The notes beneath the pieces are model-generated. The model saw nothing but the letters and a program-made list of their open reading frames with translations. It was not told the DNA's origin and searched no databases. A program made the position numbers and the translations under genes. A stretch of DNA of 64,000 nt from Bacillota bacterium. GTDB lineage: Bacteria > Bacillota_I > Bacilli_A > RF39 > UBA660. This document shows positions 34,617 to 43,538 of the stretch, one piece after another. Location: positions 1-64,000 of the forward strand of contig JAEYYH010000020.1 in NCBI GenBank assembly GCA_023430885.1, in the 5' to 3' direction. The stretch's first letter is position 1. Each line of letters begins with the position of its first letter.

Positions 34617-34654
34617 CAATTCTAGTGTTAGAGAGAGAAAATAAAATCTCTCTC
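34572..34654 (+). other. Structured leader: two hairpins
   Basis: agaattgct (34572-34580) pairs with agcaattct (34615-34623), reinforced inside by tttgaa/ttcaaa. A second hairpin pairs gagagaga (34631-34638) with tctctctc (34647-34654). No T-run follows, so these are not ordinary terminators. Confidence 0.5.
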
Positions 34655-34703
34655 GACACATATATATTATCACATAATTAAACTATTTTCAAGTTTTATA
34701 TAA

Positions 34704-35105
34704 ATGAAAAATACTGTTTGGCAAATAAGAATCAATGATGAATTAAAGCAAGCATTTTTTGAACAAGCTGAAGAAGAAAGCAGAACGGCTAGCAATCTAT
34801 TAGAAATATTAATGACTGACTATTTAAAAAAGAAAGGAAAAACAATAAATATGAATAAAGAAAAACTAAATATTACTTCATATACTACCTATTATAATGC
34901 TGCCGAAGGAATAACAACTATAAATATATATGTTGATGGTAAGTTGGGTTATTATTATAATTATAAAGATAAAACTATCGTTGATGCAAGCACCAATGAT
35001 GTAGAAGATGAGAATATCATTAAACAGATCAACAGCTTTATAAATAATGGTGCAACAACTTTAAAAGATTTGGAACAAGAATTAAAAGAAGACATGAAAA
35101 ATTAA
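34704..35105 (+). CDS. Ribbon-helix-helix (Arc/MetJ-type) protein
   Basis: 133 residues. N-terminal RHH fold (TVWQIRINDELKQAFFEQAE, then SRTASNLLEILMTDYLKKKG), with a C-terminal extra domain of 80 residues (TTINIYVDGKLGYYYNYKDK). RHH proteins bind DNA as dimers. It sits downstream of the palindromic promoter at 34491, so autoregulation through that palindrome is likely. Odd: there is no recognisable ribosome site before the ATG, and the codon just upstream is TAA. Ends at a bidirectional terminator. Confidence 0.75.
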   Translation: MKNTVWQIRINDELKQAFFEQAEEESRTASNLLEILMTDYLKKKGKTINMNKEKLNITSYTTYYNAAEGITTINIYVDGKLGYYYNYKDKTIVDASTNDVEDENIIKQINSFINNGATTLKDLEQELKEDMKN

Positions 35106-35121
35106 GAATAAAATTGCATAA

Positions 35122-35152
35122 AAAAAATACCAGGATATACCTGGTATTTTTT
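35122..35152. terminator. Bidirectional terminator between RHH gene and lysis genes
   Basis: aaaaaataccagg / cctggtatttttt with a 5-base loop; T-runs on both strands. Marks the end of the late operon. Confidence 0.9.
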
Positions 35153-35172
35153 AATCTATTATTTAATTTTAT

Positions 35173-35505
35173 TTATTTGGATGAAGTTGTGAATGATTTG
35201 CAAGCACTTTCAATTAATGCATTTAGTTCTAATTCTGTTATAGTTAGGCCACTTTGATTAACTAAAGCTATGACATTTTCTTTGGCCATCTTTAGTTTAT
35301 CAGAACTATTCCAATTATTTTCTTTTGCAACTTGTTCAATCCATTTAACAACAGTTTCAACTATTTTTTGTTTAGTTTCAGTATTTACTTTTCTTTCATA
35401 AGTGGTTTTAAATTTTAAACCTAAATATGAACATAGTGCTGTAACTAGAACTCCTAGTATTTGCCATATATATGGACTTATTCCTTGTAAAATTTCTTTT
35501 AGCAT
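35173..35505 (-). CDS. Phage holin, LLH family
   Basis: 110 residues from the ATG at 35503-35505 (AAAGGTGG before it); the GTG 12 bp upstream has no site of its own. One N-terminal helix (about 10-30: YIWQILGVLVTALCSYLGL) followed by a long charged helix and a small C-terminal domain (SGLTITELELNALIESA). This is the Phage_holin_LLH arrangement. Holins open the membrane for the endolysin. Last gene of the late operon; its start overlaps the endolysin stop. Confidence 0.85.
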   Translation of the reverse strand: MLKEILQGISPYIWQILGVLVTALCSYLGLKFKTTYERKVNTETKQKIVETVVKWIEQVAKENNWNSSDKLKMAKENVIALVNQSGLTITELELNALIESACKSFTTSSK

Positions 35506-35506
35506 T

Positions 35507-36559
35507 TTATTTGCCACCTTTCAATATTTCAGATATAAGTTTAAAAAACATTATTATAAAGCTAACTATTATATTATGTTTTTTTTCTTCATTATTTGTA
35601 CCACTATCAGTAGTTTCAGTATCAGTAGGTGTATTTGTTTGCCCATCCTCGATAGGCTGTTCTTGTGGCTCTTTTGGGCCATTATCAATTGGTTGTTCTT
35701 CTACTGGTTCTTTAATTATAGGATCAGGTTCAATAATCACTGGTGCTACATATTTTTTAATAAATTCTGTACACCCTTCGGCATTGGCAAACCATTTACC
35801 TTCTTCAACTTGATACCAAGTATATTTATCATCTTTAGCTGTTGAAATAACATTATAAAATCCAGGTGTTGCTTGGCCAATCCATACTCCATCAGTTGAA
35901 GCACTTTCTCTTACATTTAAGGTATTTATATCACATATTACTTTAACTTGATCTACATCTTTATTTTCTTTCACTGGTGTAGGTATAGTTATATAAGCAT
36001 CCGTAGGTATTGTTTTAAAATTGATACCTTTTGTATCAATAATATTATTAAACTTAGGATCTATATAAAATACATCTTCAAATTTCATAGAATTAGGAAG
36101 TACATATTCTCCAAAAGAATTTAAAACCCATCCATTTTGTTTTCCTTTAGCTACAACTATATCTAAATGTGTATTATCAATAGTTACTTCATCGTATCCC
36201 ATATCAAGCATCTCTTGATATCTATCATAAATAGTTCCTATTTGGTTTTGAGTATAATCCCAATCATCTGAATGGCCGGCTAACATTGTAATATAATCAT
36301 AATCTCCATTAGCCATATAAACTTTATCAACTGATTGAAAAAATACCTGGTTTAAAACTGATTCATTATAAAATCCATTCATTTTTATTGACTTAACTTT
36401 ATCAGCAAAAGCTGTTAATTTTAATCCTGAAAAAGCAATGTCTAACGGATAAGATTTTACTCCGTTTGTAGAATTTGGCTGTGTTTTATGAGAATTTCCA
36501 TAATAATCCTGTGTTATCCTTATGTTTCTGCAAGGAAAAACAGCATAATTTTTTAACAT
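35507..36559 (-). CDS. Endolysin: M23-like domain, SH3b domain, C-terminal membrane helix
   Basis: 350 residues. N-terminal domain (about 1-185) in the style of phage M23-type lysins (YAVFPCRNIRITQDYYGNSH, SYPLDIAFSG). The usual M23 HxxxD/HxH metal ligands are not obvious, so catalytic activity is unsure. An SH3b domain (about 205-265: LNVRESASTDGVWIG) should bind the wall. Then come a Pro/Glu-rich linker and a hydrophobic helix at the very end (IIVSFIIMFFKLISEILKGG). A C-terminal anchor is unusual for endolysins. Placed between an XhlA-like protein and the holin. Confidence 0.75.
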   Translation of the reverse strand: MLKNYAVFPCRNIRITQDYYGNSHKTQPNSTNGVKSYPLDIAFSGLKLTAFADKVKSIKMNGFYNESVLNQVFFQSVDKVYMANGDYDYITMLAGHSDDWDYTQNQIGTIYDRYQEMLDMGYDEVTIDNTHLDIVVAKGKQNGWVLNSFGEYVLPNSMKFEDVFYIDPKFNNIIDTKGINFKTIPTDAYITIPTPVKENKDVDQVKVICDINTLNVRESASTDGVWIGQATPGFYNVISTAKDDKYTWYQVEEGKWFANAEGCTEFIKKYVAPVIIEPDPIIKEPVEEQPIDNGPKEPQEQPIEDGQTNTPTDTETTDSGTNNEEKKHNIIVSFIIMFFKLISEILKGGK

Positions 36560-36567
36560 AATATCAC

Positions 36568-36882
36568 CTACTTTCCTTTATCTAATGCATCAAGTCTTTT
36601 ATGTGCCTGTTTCGTACTTTCTTCAATTCTAGCTACTTTATCTGTCATATCTAGTTTAAATTTATCAAATCCATCATTAAAACTTCTTTGAGTTATTTTA
36701 ACCTCTTTTACATCCTCTAAAATCATGCTTACTTTAGTATCAAGTGAAGCCTTAATTTCAGTATCTTCTTTTGTTTCCGATTTGGAATCATTTGATTTAT
36801 TTCTTGAATATGCAATATAACCAAATACGATTGCCGATAATGTTCCAAAAATTCCAAACATTATACTTATATCTATTTTCAC
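36568..36882 (-). CDS. XhlA-like small membrane/coiled-coil protein
   Basis: 104 residues: one N-terminal helix (about 8-25) and a long heptad-rich helix (VSMILEDVKEVKITQRSFND, then GFDKFKLDMTDKVARIEES). In bacilli phages proteins of this form sit next to holins and aid lysis; the order here supports that. The N-terminal position of the helix is reversed compared with classical XhlA, so the family call is tentative. Confidence 0.6.
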   Translation of the reverse strand: MKIDISIMFGIFGTLSAIVFGYIAYSRNKSNDSKSETKEDTEIKASLDTKVSMILEDVKEVKITQRSFNDGFDKFKLDMTDKVARIEESTKQAHKRLDALDKGK

Positions 36883-36906
36883 ATATTTACCTCTTTAATC
36901 TTTCTA

Positions 36907-38778
36907 TTAATCTGTCGTCTTTGTATATTCAACTACTATAATAAAATTTGCATTTTGGTCAGTAAATGTAGACCTGCATCTTATAGCAGCAGATGTTGTA
37001 TCTGTCCATAATCTTAAATAATCAGTTCCACCCATGTTCCAACCTGGTGGAAGTGTTTGAACACCTGCTTCTAGTCTACTTTCACCATAATCTATCCATA
37101 TTTTTTCTACATTATCAATAATACCTGTGTATGGAAATATTGATTGTGTTGCTCCACTTACTGTAGGTAATTTTGCAGTTAAAACTTTTCTATAAATTGG
37201 TTTGCCGTTTGTCCATTTGCCTATTATTGTTTCAGTTGTTGAATAATCACTTTTAATATCTACATATTCCTTTGTTGCTATTCTCTTGGCATTTTCATAT
37301 ATTTCGTTAGATTCTAAACCGTTGTGAAAAGCACTTTCTAAGTATGAATGAAATCCATCTTCAGTAGCAACTTGCCCAAATGTAATTCCTTTACCACCTG
37401 CTCTTTTTGAAATAAGAACATATGAAGGAATAACTGTGGCTGTTTGTGGTATTGTTTCAAAACTATCAGCTAGTTCAAAATTAAAATTATATGTAGTATT
37501 TGTTTCTATATTTTCAAATAAATCAGTTGCAGTGTATATTCCTGAATAATTATCCAAAGAAAAAGTCTTAGTTGTTGCACCAAGACTAACCTTTAATGAC
37601 TTAGCATTATGATTTTCGCAAGGACTTACAGCATACTCGCATACTACTTTCCCATATGTACCAAAGGTATTTAATGTTCCATCAATGTTACATCTTTTTA
37701 CACTTGCTGATACTATCGTAGGAACTGTATAATCAACTACATTTATAATTTCACTGTCTGTTGCTGTTCTACCTCTTGAATCAGTTACAGTTGATGTTAC
37801 AGTTAAACTTCCGCTAGCATCAACTGACTTATTAAAACTATTTGTATTAAATGAGTCACCATCAAAAGTAGATAAATAACTTGATATTGTAGAGTTTGCT
37901 ACTCCTTCAGCAGTAATTATTCCTTTTAAAATTGACCTAGACTTAACCCATATGCCCCATGTTTTAGTTATAATGTTATCGTCATCTATTGCCAAACTAC
38001 AAGTTGGAACATAAGCACTAGGTACATTCAAATATACCGTAGTATTTGCTGAACCAATTAATGATGTTCCTTCATACGTTTTACAAGTTCCTGTTATTGT
38101 AGGACTTGCTGAACTTGGATAATTAGATATTAAATCTAATGGAAATGTATAACTACCACTTGTTGCTAATCCTGTTCCTATTGTATATGTTGTACCACCA
38201 CTTGTAAATTCTAGTGTATGAGTAAATGAATTACTATATCTTGATATAGTAAAATTTACTTGTACACCAAAATCTTTTTTGTTTGTCGTTGTATTAGCAG
38301 TTGATGTTACACTTGATACTCTTGGTATTGTAGGTGCTGTATAGTAATATTTAGCAGTTTCGTTATAGTTCCAACCTTGCCATGTATCACCAGCAACATA
38401 TATGTTTCTATTTCCACCAATTATATAATATATTTGAGGAGTACTACCATTAGGATTGTTATCTATTGTTATTGAATGACTACCTAAATAAACGTTTTGT
38501 CCATTTGAAACATATGTTGTATCGTAAGTTCCTATAAAATGTTTTTGGTTATCATTTATATTTGCTATAAAATCATATTGTACAGCATCTACAACACCAT
38601 AGACATCAACCATATTGGCATACATATCTATTGTAAAAGTCGTTTGATTTAAAGCATTATTTTGAGTTTGCGATACAACAGCACGTGGTCTAAAATCAAC
38701 AGCACCATTTCCAATAGCAGGCGTCATAATTGTATTTATTGTAGCAAATAATTGTATGTTTAATCTCATTGGTTTCAT
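36907..38778 (-). CDS. DUF859-family phage structural protein
   Basis: 623 residues, beta-rich, with repeats of Ig-like style and the signature segment RAGGKGITFGQVATEDGFH (about 465-483) of DUF859 minor structural proteins found in siphoviruses of Gram-positive hosts. Probably a baseplate or receptor-binding component at the tail tip. Its ATG overlaps the TGA stop of the Tal gene (ATGA). Confidence 0.8.
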   Translation of the reverse strand: MKPMRLNIQLFATINTIMTPAIGNGAVDFRPRAVVSQTQNNALNQTTFTIDMYANMVDVYGVVDAVQYDFIANINDNQKHFIGTYDTTYVSNGQNVYLGSHSITIDNNPNGSTPQIYYIIGGNRNIYVAGDTWQGWNYNETAKYYYTAPTIPRVSSVTSTANTTTNKKDFGVQVNFTISRYSNSFTHTLEFTSGGTTYTIGTGLATSGSYTFPLDLISNYPSSASPTITGTCKTYEGTSLIGSANTTVYLNVPSAYVPTCSLAIDDDNIITKTWGIWVKSRSILKGIITAEGVANSTISSYLSTFDGDSFNTNSFNKSVDASGSLTVTSTVTDSRGRTATDSEIINVVDYTVPTIVSASVKRCNIDGTLNTFGTYGKVVCEYAVSPCENHNAKSLKVSLGATTKTFSLDNYSGIYTATDLFENIETNTTYNFNFELADSFETIPQTATVIPSYVLISKRAGGKGITFGQVATEDGFHSYLESAFHNGLESNEIYENAKRIATKEYVDIKSDYSTTETIIGKWTNGKPIYRKVLTAKLPTVSGATQSIFPYTGIIDNVEKIWIDYGESRLEAGVQTLPPGWNMGGTDYLRLWTDTTSAAIRCRSTFTDQNANFIIVVEYTKTTD

Positions 38779-40586
38779 ATTGCTTCACCTACCCAACTTG
38801 TATTAAGATTGCCGTATTCATCAGGTGCATCTACCCATTTTGCAATTTGTAATTTATTTAAAATTGTACTGTCAGTTATATATAACATGTTATTGCTTAT
38901 GTAAGCACTTTCACTATTTCCAGTCATAAATGAAATGCGATCATTCTTAATTAGTAATTTAACTTGGCTATCACTACGTCCAAACTCAGCTTGTCCTTCA
39001 TAAAAACGAATATATTGGCTTAATGTAGATAAACTACTATTATTTGAATCAACTAGATTTTGTAGTGCTGACATATCATTTGGAATTCCTGTTTGTTCAA
39101 ACCACATTCTAAATTCTTCGGCTGTTTGCGTTAAAATTGTTTGTTGTATAGTTGACATAGTTTCATTTATTAAATTTATATTATCTAACACATTAGAAAC
39201 ACTTGTTATTAATTCTCCGTATCCCTCAATAACACTAACATTTAGTTTTCCTGTCGTTATAAAGTCCGCAACTAATTCGCCATTGGCAGTCATAGCAATT
39301 CCATATTCTCCATTTATTCCTGTTGAAGAATAGCCGAGACCATTTTGATTCCATCTCCATATTTTTTGTGCAGTATTTATGTCATTAGTATCCATAATAA
39401 ATAACTCGCTTTGAGTTTTTAATATATATCCACCGTTTGCTGTTTTAATAAGGCTTGATGCATCAGTTTTTGCTTGTGACAATATATTAATATTTGAATT
39501 TTCTATTGTCTTTTTAATATTTTCTAGTTGGCTAATCGCACTACTTACATAATTGTTAGTAATATCTCCAATTTCAAAACTTTCAAATTTTTCTAAAAGC
39601 GAATTGTAAGTGGTTCTAATAACTTTCAATGTTAAATGAATACTACCTATGATTGCTTCCACTGTATCGCCTAAATAAATGCTTTCAAAAGAACTATATA
39701 ATTCTTTATACTGTTCTATCTTTGATAATTCTATAAAATCAACTGCTATATTAACTGTTGGCTTATCTATTCCATTATTAAATTGTTCTTGAACTGCATC
39801 TCTTAATTGTTGTTGAGCAATTTCTTCAGTTATTCCATTTTCTTCATCAATTTTTATGTTGCTAAATTCCATAGATATAGATTTAATTGTTGCATATTCA
39901 TTTATTAAAGGACTATCTATATATTTTTCTGGTATTGTTAAACCATTAAATCCTAATGGATATATTCTTGTGTATACTCCATCATTATTAATGTTCCATT
40001 GAATTTCTTTGATGTTTTTTCCCTTGCGTAGTTTAACGCCTCTATCTTGTCCTCTTGCTTGTAGCATTGATATTAAGAAATTATCTCTTAATAATTCTCC
40101 ACCCCAAATATTAGTAAAGCAATTATCAGTTCCTAATAATGCTTCTACTGGGTTTTTTAAAACATAATAAGCAGTTCCAATGTTTGTAATATCACTAAAT
40201 CCACTAAAATTATGTGTATTTCTTGTATTTGATAAGATATAGTTAATTGCTGCAGAGCCACTTAAATCTGTTGGTCTAACATCTTCAAGCATATTTCCTT
40301 TTAAATCATAAAAAATATGATATGCAGTTACAATTATTCTTGTAGTCGATTGTAAAACATTGCTTATTTTAAATAACTGGTTGTTTCCTGTTGATAAACC
40401 AGCCGGAACTTTTATTATATTTTCATTTACTAAACATTCTGATAAAAAACCATTAACTGGATATTCAAGTGTTGCAACAAATAAACCATTTAATTCTTCT
40501 TCAACAATACAACTGATTGCATCTTTTAATATTCCTAAACCATTATGAGTAAAGTCTGTTTCGTTTTTATTATAAATTCTAATCAT
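38775..40586 (-). CDS. Tail endopeptidase-like protein (Tal, prophage tail family)
   Basis: About 603 residues from the ATG at 40584-40586 (MIRIYNKNETDFTHNGLG); an ATG 12 bp earlier is also possible. The N-terminal 350 residues are the tail hub domain common to Tal proteins of siphoviruses (VATLEYPVNGFLSECLVNEN, ITAYHIFYDLKGNML-like). The C-terminal half is coiled coil plus a beta tail. Forms the tip of the tail tube with Dit, whose gene ends 3 bases upstream. Confidence 0.85.
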   Translation of the reverse strand: MIRIYNKNETDFTHNGLGILKDAISCIVEEELNGLFVATLEYPVNGFLSECLVNENIIKVPAGLSTGNNQLFKISNVLQSTTRIIVTAYHIFYDLKGNMLEDVRPTDLSGSAAINYILSNTRNTHNFSGFSDITNIGTAYYVLKNPVEALLGTDNCFTNIWGGELLRDNFLISMLQARGQDRGVKLRKGKNIKEIQWNINNDGVYTRIYPLGFNGLTIPEKYIDSPLINEYATIKSISMEFSNIKIDEENGITEEIAQQQLRDAVQEQFNNGIDKPTVNIAVDFIELSKIEQYKELYSSFESIYLGDTVEAIIGSIHLTLKVIRTTYNSLLEKFESFEIGDITNNYVSSAISQLENIKKTIENSNINILSQAKTDASSLIKTANGGYILKTQSELFIMDTNDINTAQKIWRWNQNGLGYSSTGINGEYGIAMTANGELVADFITTGKLNVSVIEGYGELITSVSNVLDNINLINETMSTIQQTILTQTAEEFRMWFEQTGIPNDMSALQNLVDSNNSSLSTLSQYIRFYEGQAEFGRSDSQVKLLIKNDRISFMTGNSESAYISNNMLYITDSTILNKLQIAKWVDAPDEYGNLNTSWVGEAI

Positions 40587-40588
40587 AT

Positions 40589-41278
40589 TTAGAACCATCT
40601 ATCGTAGTATTCAATTACTACATTTGTAAATGTTCCAACTATGTCAATATTATTAACTCCACTCTTTAATATAGGAAAGTCACCACTCATTTTGCTATTA
40701 GCATTAACAGTTCCATTTGTTTCAGTACAATTCATCATCTCACTATCAACCTTTATTTGCGTGTTTACGCCATTTAAAGTAAATGTCTTGTTATTTATAG
40801 TAATAGTATAATTACCACTTCCATTTACCGTTATAATAGGTATAGCATCATACGTTCCATCTACTATTATTTCATTTTCTAAAGCAGTTAATGTTTCTAC
40901 AACTTTAGTAACTGATTTTACAAATGGTTGAACATCAAATTGAATTATAAAGTTTCTCCAATATTTAAAAATTTGCTCAAACGGTATTGAGCTAATAATT
41001 GTAGCATCATAATACTTTGTTTCATCATCACTTAATATTAAACTTCCGCTTCCTCTTAACCAATTTGCCACTTGATATAAGTCAACATCTTTTTTTAAAC
41101 CACATTCAATGGTAATTGGATCACATTCATAACTGCCATCACTTTGTATTAAAAAACCACTCCTACCGGGAATGGTTATTTTTTCTATTCTTTCAGTTGG
41201 TTTTGTATGAGATGGCAATTTTTTAACTACTATTCCTTTTGTTTTAGAATTAATTCCTTTCCAAATAAAATGTGCCAT
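40589..41278 (-). CDS. Distal tail protein (Dit)
   Basis: 229 residues. WKGINSKTKGIVVKKLPSHT at the start and RIEKITIPGRSGFLIQSDGS are typical of the Sipho_tail/Dit N-terminal domain; the second half is a galectin-like beta domain (IITVNGSGNYTITINN). Dit forms the ring that joins the tail tube to the tip. It starts at TAATG, overlapping the stop of the tape measure gene. Confidence 0.88.
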   Translation of the reverse strand: MAHFIWKGINSKTKGIVVKKLPSHTKPTERIEKITIPGRSGFLIQSDGSYECDPITIECGLKKDVDLYQVANWLRGSGSLILSDDETKYYDATIISSIPFEQIFKYWRNFIIQFDVQPFVKSVTKVVETLTALENEIIVDGTYDAIPIITVNGSGNYTITINNKTFTLNGVNTQIKVDSEMMNCTETNGTVNANSKMSGDFPILKSGVNNIDIVGTFTNVVIEYYDRWF

Positions 41279-43524
41279 TACTTATTACCACCTTTCGCCA
41301 TTGCTAATTGTTTGCGTTGAAATTCTAGTGTATTCATTAAGCCTTTAATATCTTGATTACTATTATTTTCAAAATGTTCTATCGTTAAATTAATAGGACT
41401 GTTATAAGTAGTATTAACTGTCTTTTTAGAAGCATCAACTGCTCCTAGTCCATACTCATATTGTAAATTCATTGATGTAGCCATATTTTTAACTTTATTT
41501 AAAGAATCACTTACTGATTTTGTATTTGCATCAATTCCCACTGCTATACCTTTTGGTATCCATTGTCCTACTTCATCAGCTAATAATTTTGATGGAGAAT
41601 GAATTCCTAGTCCATCTTTAATTCCTTGTACAAAGCTATCTATCATACCACCGACTTTATCTTTCAACCAATTCCAAGAATTTTTGATACCATTAAATAG
41701 TCCTTCAACTATATTTTTACCAATATCTTTTAGTTTGCCTGGTAATTCTTTCCAAAAATTCAAGAATTTTTCAATTAATTTTGGAACTTCTGTTGTAATA
41801 TTGTTAAACATGTTTGTAAAGAATTCACCTAATTTGTCTAAAACTTTTAATAACTCATTCCATAATTTTCCTGGCAATTCTTTCCAAAAATTAATATACG
41901 CTTCAATATAATCAGGTATTTTTTTTATAAAATTCGAAACACCATCAATTGCATCAATAAAAAATCTTGCAATACGGCCGATTATAAAACCAAACCAATA
42001 TGCTAATGTTTCTGGTATTGATGAAATAAAATCAACAATTGCCTTTCCTATGTTAGAAAAAAATTGTGGTATAGCATTCCAAACATTGCTTATCCATGTG
42101 GTTAAACTATTCCAAACATTGACAAAGAATTCACCTATTTGTTTATGAAATTTAACTATAACTACCGCTAAAGCAACTATTCCTGCAATTATTAATACTG
42201 CCCAACCTACTGATATACCTAAAGCAGCGGCAAACGCACTTACTGCTCCTGAAATTGCTTTGAAAGCAATTGTTAAAGCTCCCTTTTCTCCTAATGCTTT
42301 TGTCAACACTGCTACTATTTTAATTATTACCTGGATAACTTTTATTATTGGACCAATAGCTGCTAAAAATATTGCCATACCAGCTATTGTTCCTTTTTGG
42401 CTATTAGTAAGATTATTAAATTTATCAGACAATTCAGATATTTTCCCTAAAGCATCATTTACATAAGGCAATAATTTTTCTCCAACTTCGGAACTTAATT
42501 CAGTGAACCTTCCTTGAGCCAATCTCAATTGATTTGCCATACTATCTGATGTTCTTGTAAAGTCTCCTTGTGCATCTTTAGAAACTGATAATAAATAATT
42601 ATATCTTAATATTGTTTGCTCACTCTGTGACATTTCATTATAAGATTTATTTATTCCTTGAGATAATGCATATGCCTCTAAATTTGCAACTGACATGTTT
42701 ATACCAAGTTGTTTTAATGGCTCAGTTTCACCACTTATGCCACTTCTAATCTTGTCAAATGCATCTTGACTATTTAGATTGTAAAAAGACGCAAAATCAG
42801 CAGCTAATCCTGTCATTGATTCTGACATATTTAATACTTCATTATTTGTCAATCCCATAGACTTAAGCATTGCACCCATAGTTCCATTCATTTGTTTTGC
42901 CTGTAACTCTGTAAGACCAAATGCTTTCATTGCATTTTTTGCCCATTCATTTATTTGACCTGCATCTTTTCCAAATGTTGTATCTACTACATTTTGTACT
43001 TCTTGTAAATTACTAGCAGTTTTTACAGCTTGAGCTGCAAACGCAACTAACGGAGCTGTAAGACCTATAGTTAGTTTAGTTCCTAAAGAACTTATTTTAT
43101 CGCCGAAACTTGTTAATTTTGTACTAACTTTATCAAAACTATTTGGTGTTTCTTTTAACTCTTTATTTGCATTATTCAATTCAGTTTGCATTTTATTTAA
43201 TGCTGTTGTAGCATTGTTTAATTTTATTTCTAAGTTTTGTGTTGCTACAGCATCTTCACCCTTAGATGAAACACTTTCAGCGTGAGCTGTTTTTAATAAA
43301 TCTATCTTTTGTTTTTGGAGTTCTATTTTTTGATTTAAGCCGTCTATTTTGGTTTTTAATGAATCTGAACTTTTTCCCAGAGCATCAAAACCACTTGTTC
43401 CTGTTCTTATAGAACTATCCACAACGGCCATTTGTTTATTTATTGTTTTAAGACCAGATTCTAGTTGACTTGTATCAAATTGTATGCCAACTTTCATTGA
43501 TCCTAAATCAGCATTTGTAGCCAT
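41278..43524 (-). CDS. Tail tape measure protein
   Basis: 748 residues. N-terminal coiled coil (about 10-140), a TP901-type core (about 190-345: TFGKDAGQINEWAKNAMKAF), and hydrophobic helices (about 385-460) that pass the host membrane on DNA injection. A Trp-rich repeat region follows (about 470-640; VWNSLTTWISNVWNAIPQFF, then FWKELPGKLWNEL twice), then a C-terminal domain with GIHSPSKLLADEVG. Its length sets the tail length. At 0.15 nm per residue a helix of this size would span roughly 110 nm. Confidence 0.92.
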   Translation of the reverse strand: MATNADLGSMKVGIQFDTSQLESGLKTINKQMAVVDSSIRTGTSGFDALGKSSDSLKTKIDGLNQKIELQKQKIDLLKTAHAESVSSKGEDAVATQNLEIKLNNATTALNKMQTELNNANKELKETPNSFDKVSTKLTSFGDKISSLGTKLTIGLTAPLVAFAAQAVKTASNLQEVQNVVDTTFGKDAGQINEWAKNAMKAFGLTELQAKQMNGTMGAMLKSMGLTNNEVLNMSESMTGLAADFASFYNLNSQDAFDKIRSGISGETEPLKQLGINMSVANLEAYALSQGINKSYNEMSQSEQTILRYNYLLSVSKDAQGDFTRTSDSMANQLRLAQGRFTELSSEVGEKLLPYVNDALGKISELSDKFNNLTNSQKGTIAGMAIFLAAIGPIIKVIQVIIKIVAVLTKALGEKGALTIAFKAISGAVSAFAAALGISVGWAVLIIAGIVALAVVIVKFHKQIGEFFVNVWNSLTTWISNVWNAIPQFFSNIGKAIVDFISSIPETLAYWFGFIIGRIARFFIDAIDGVSNFIKKIPDYIEAYINFWKELPGKLWNELLKVLDKLGEFFTNMFNNITTEVPKLIEKFLNFWKELPGKLKDIGKNIVEGLFNGIKNSWNWLKDKVGGMIDSFVQGIKDGLGIHSPSKLLADEVGQWIPKGIAVGIDANTKSVSDSLNKVKNMATSMNLQYEYGLGAVDASKKTVNTTYNSPINLTIEHFENNSNQDIKGLMNTLEFQRKQLAMAKGGNK

Positions 43525-43538
43525 ATTATCACTCCTTT

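Noticed and set aside
35402..35845. Plus-strand frames of 113-147 residues opposite the endolysin linker
   Set aside because: Antisense to a Pro/Glu/Thr-rich linker, no ribosome site, composition typical of a shadow frame.
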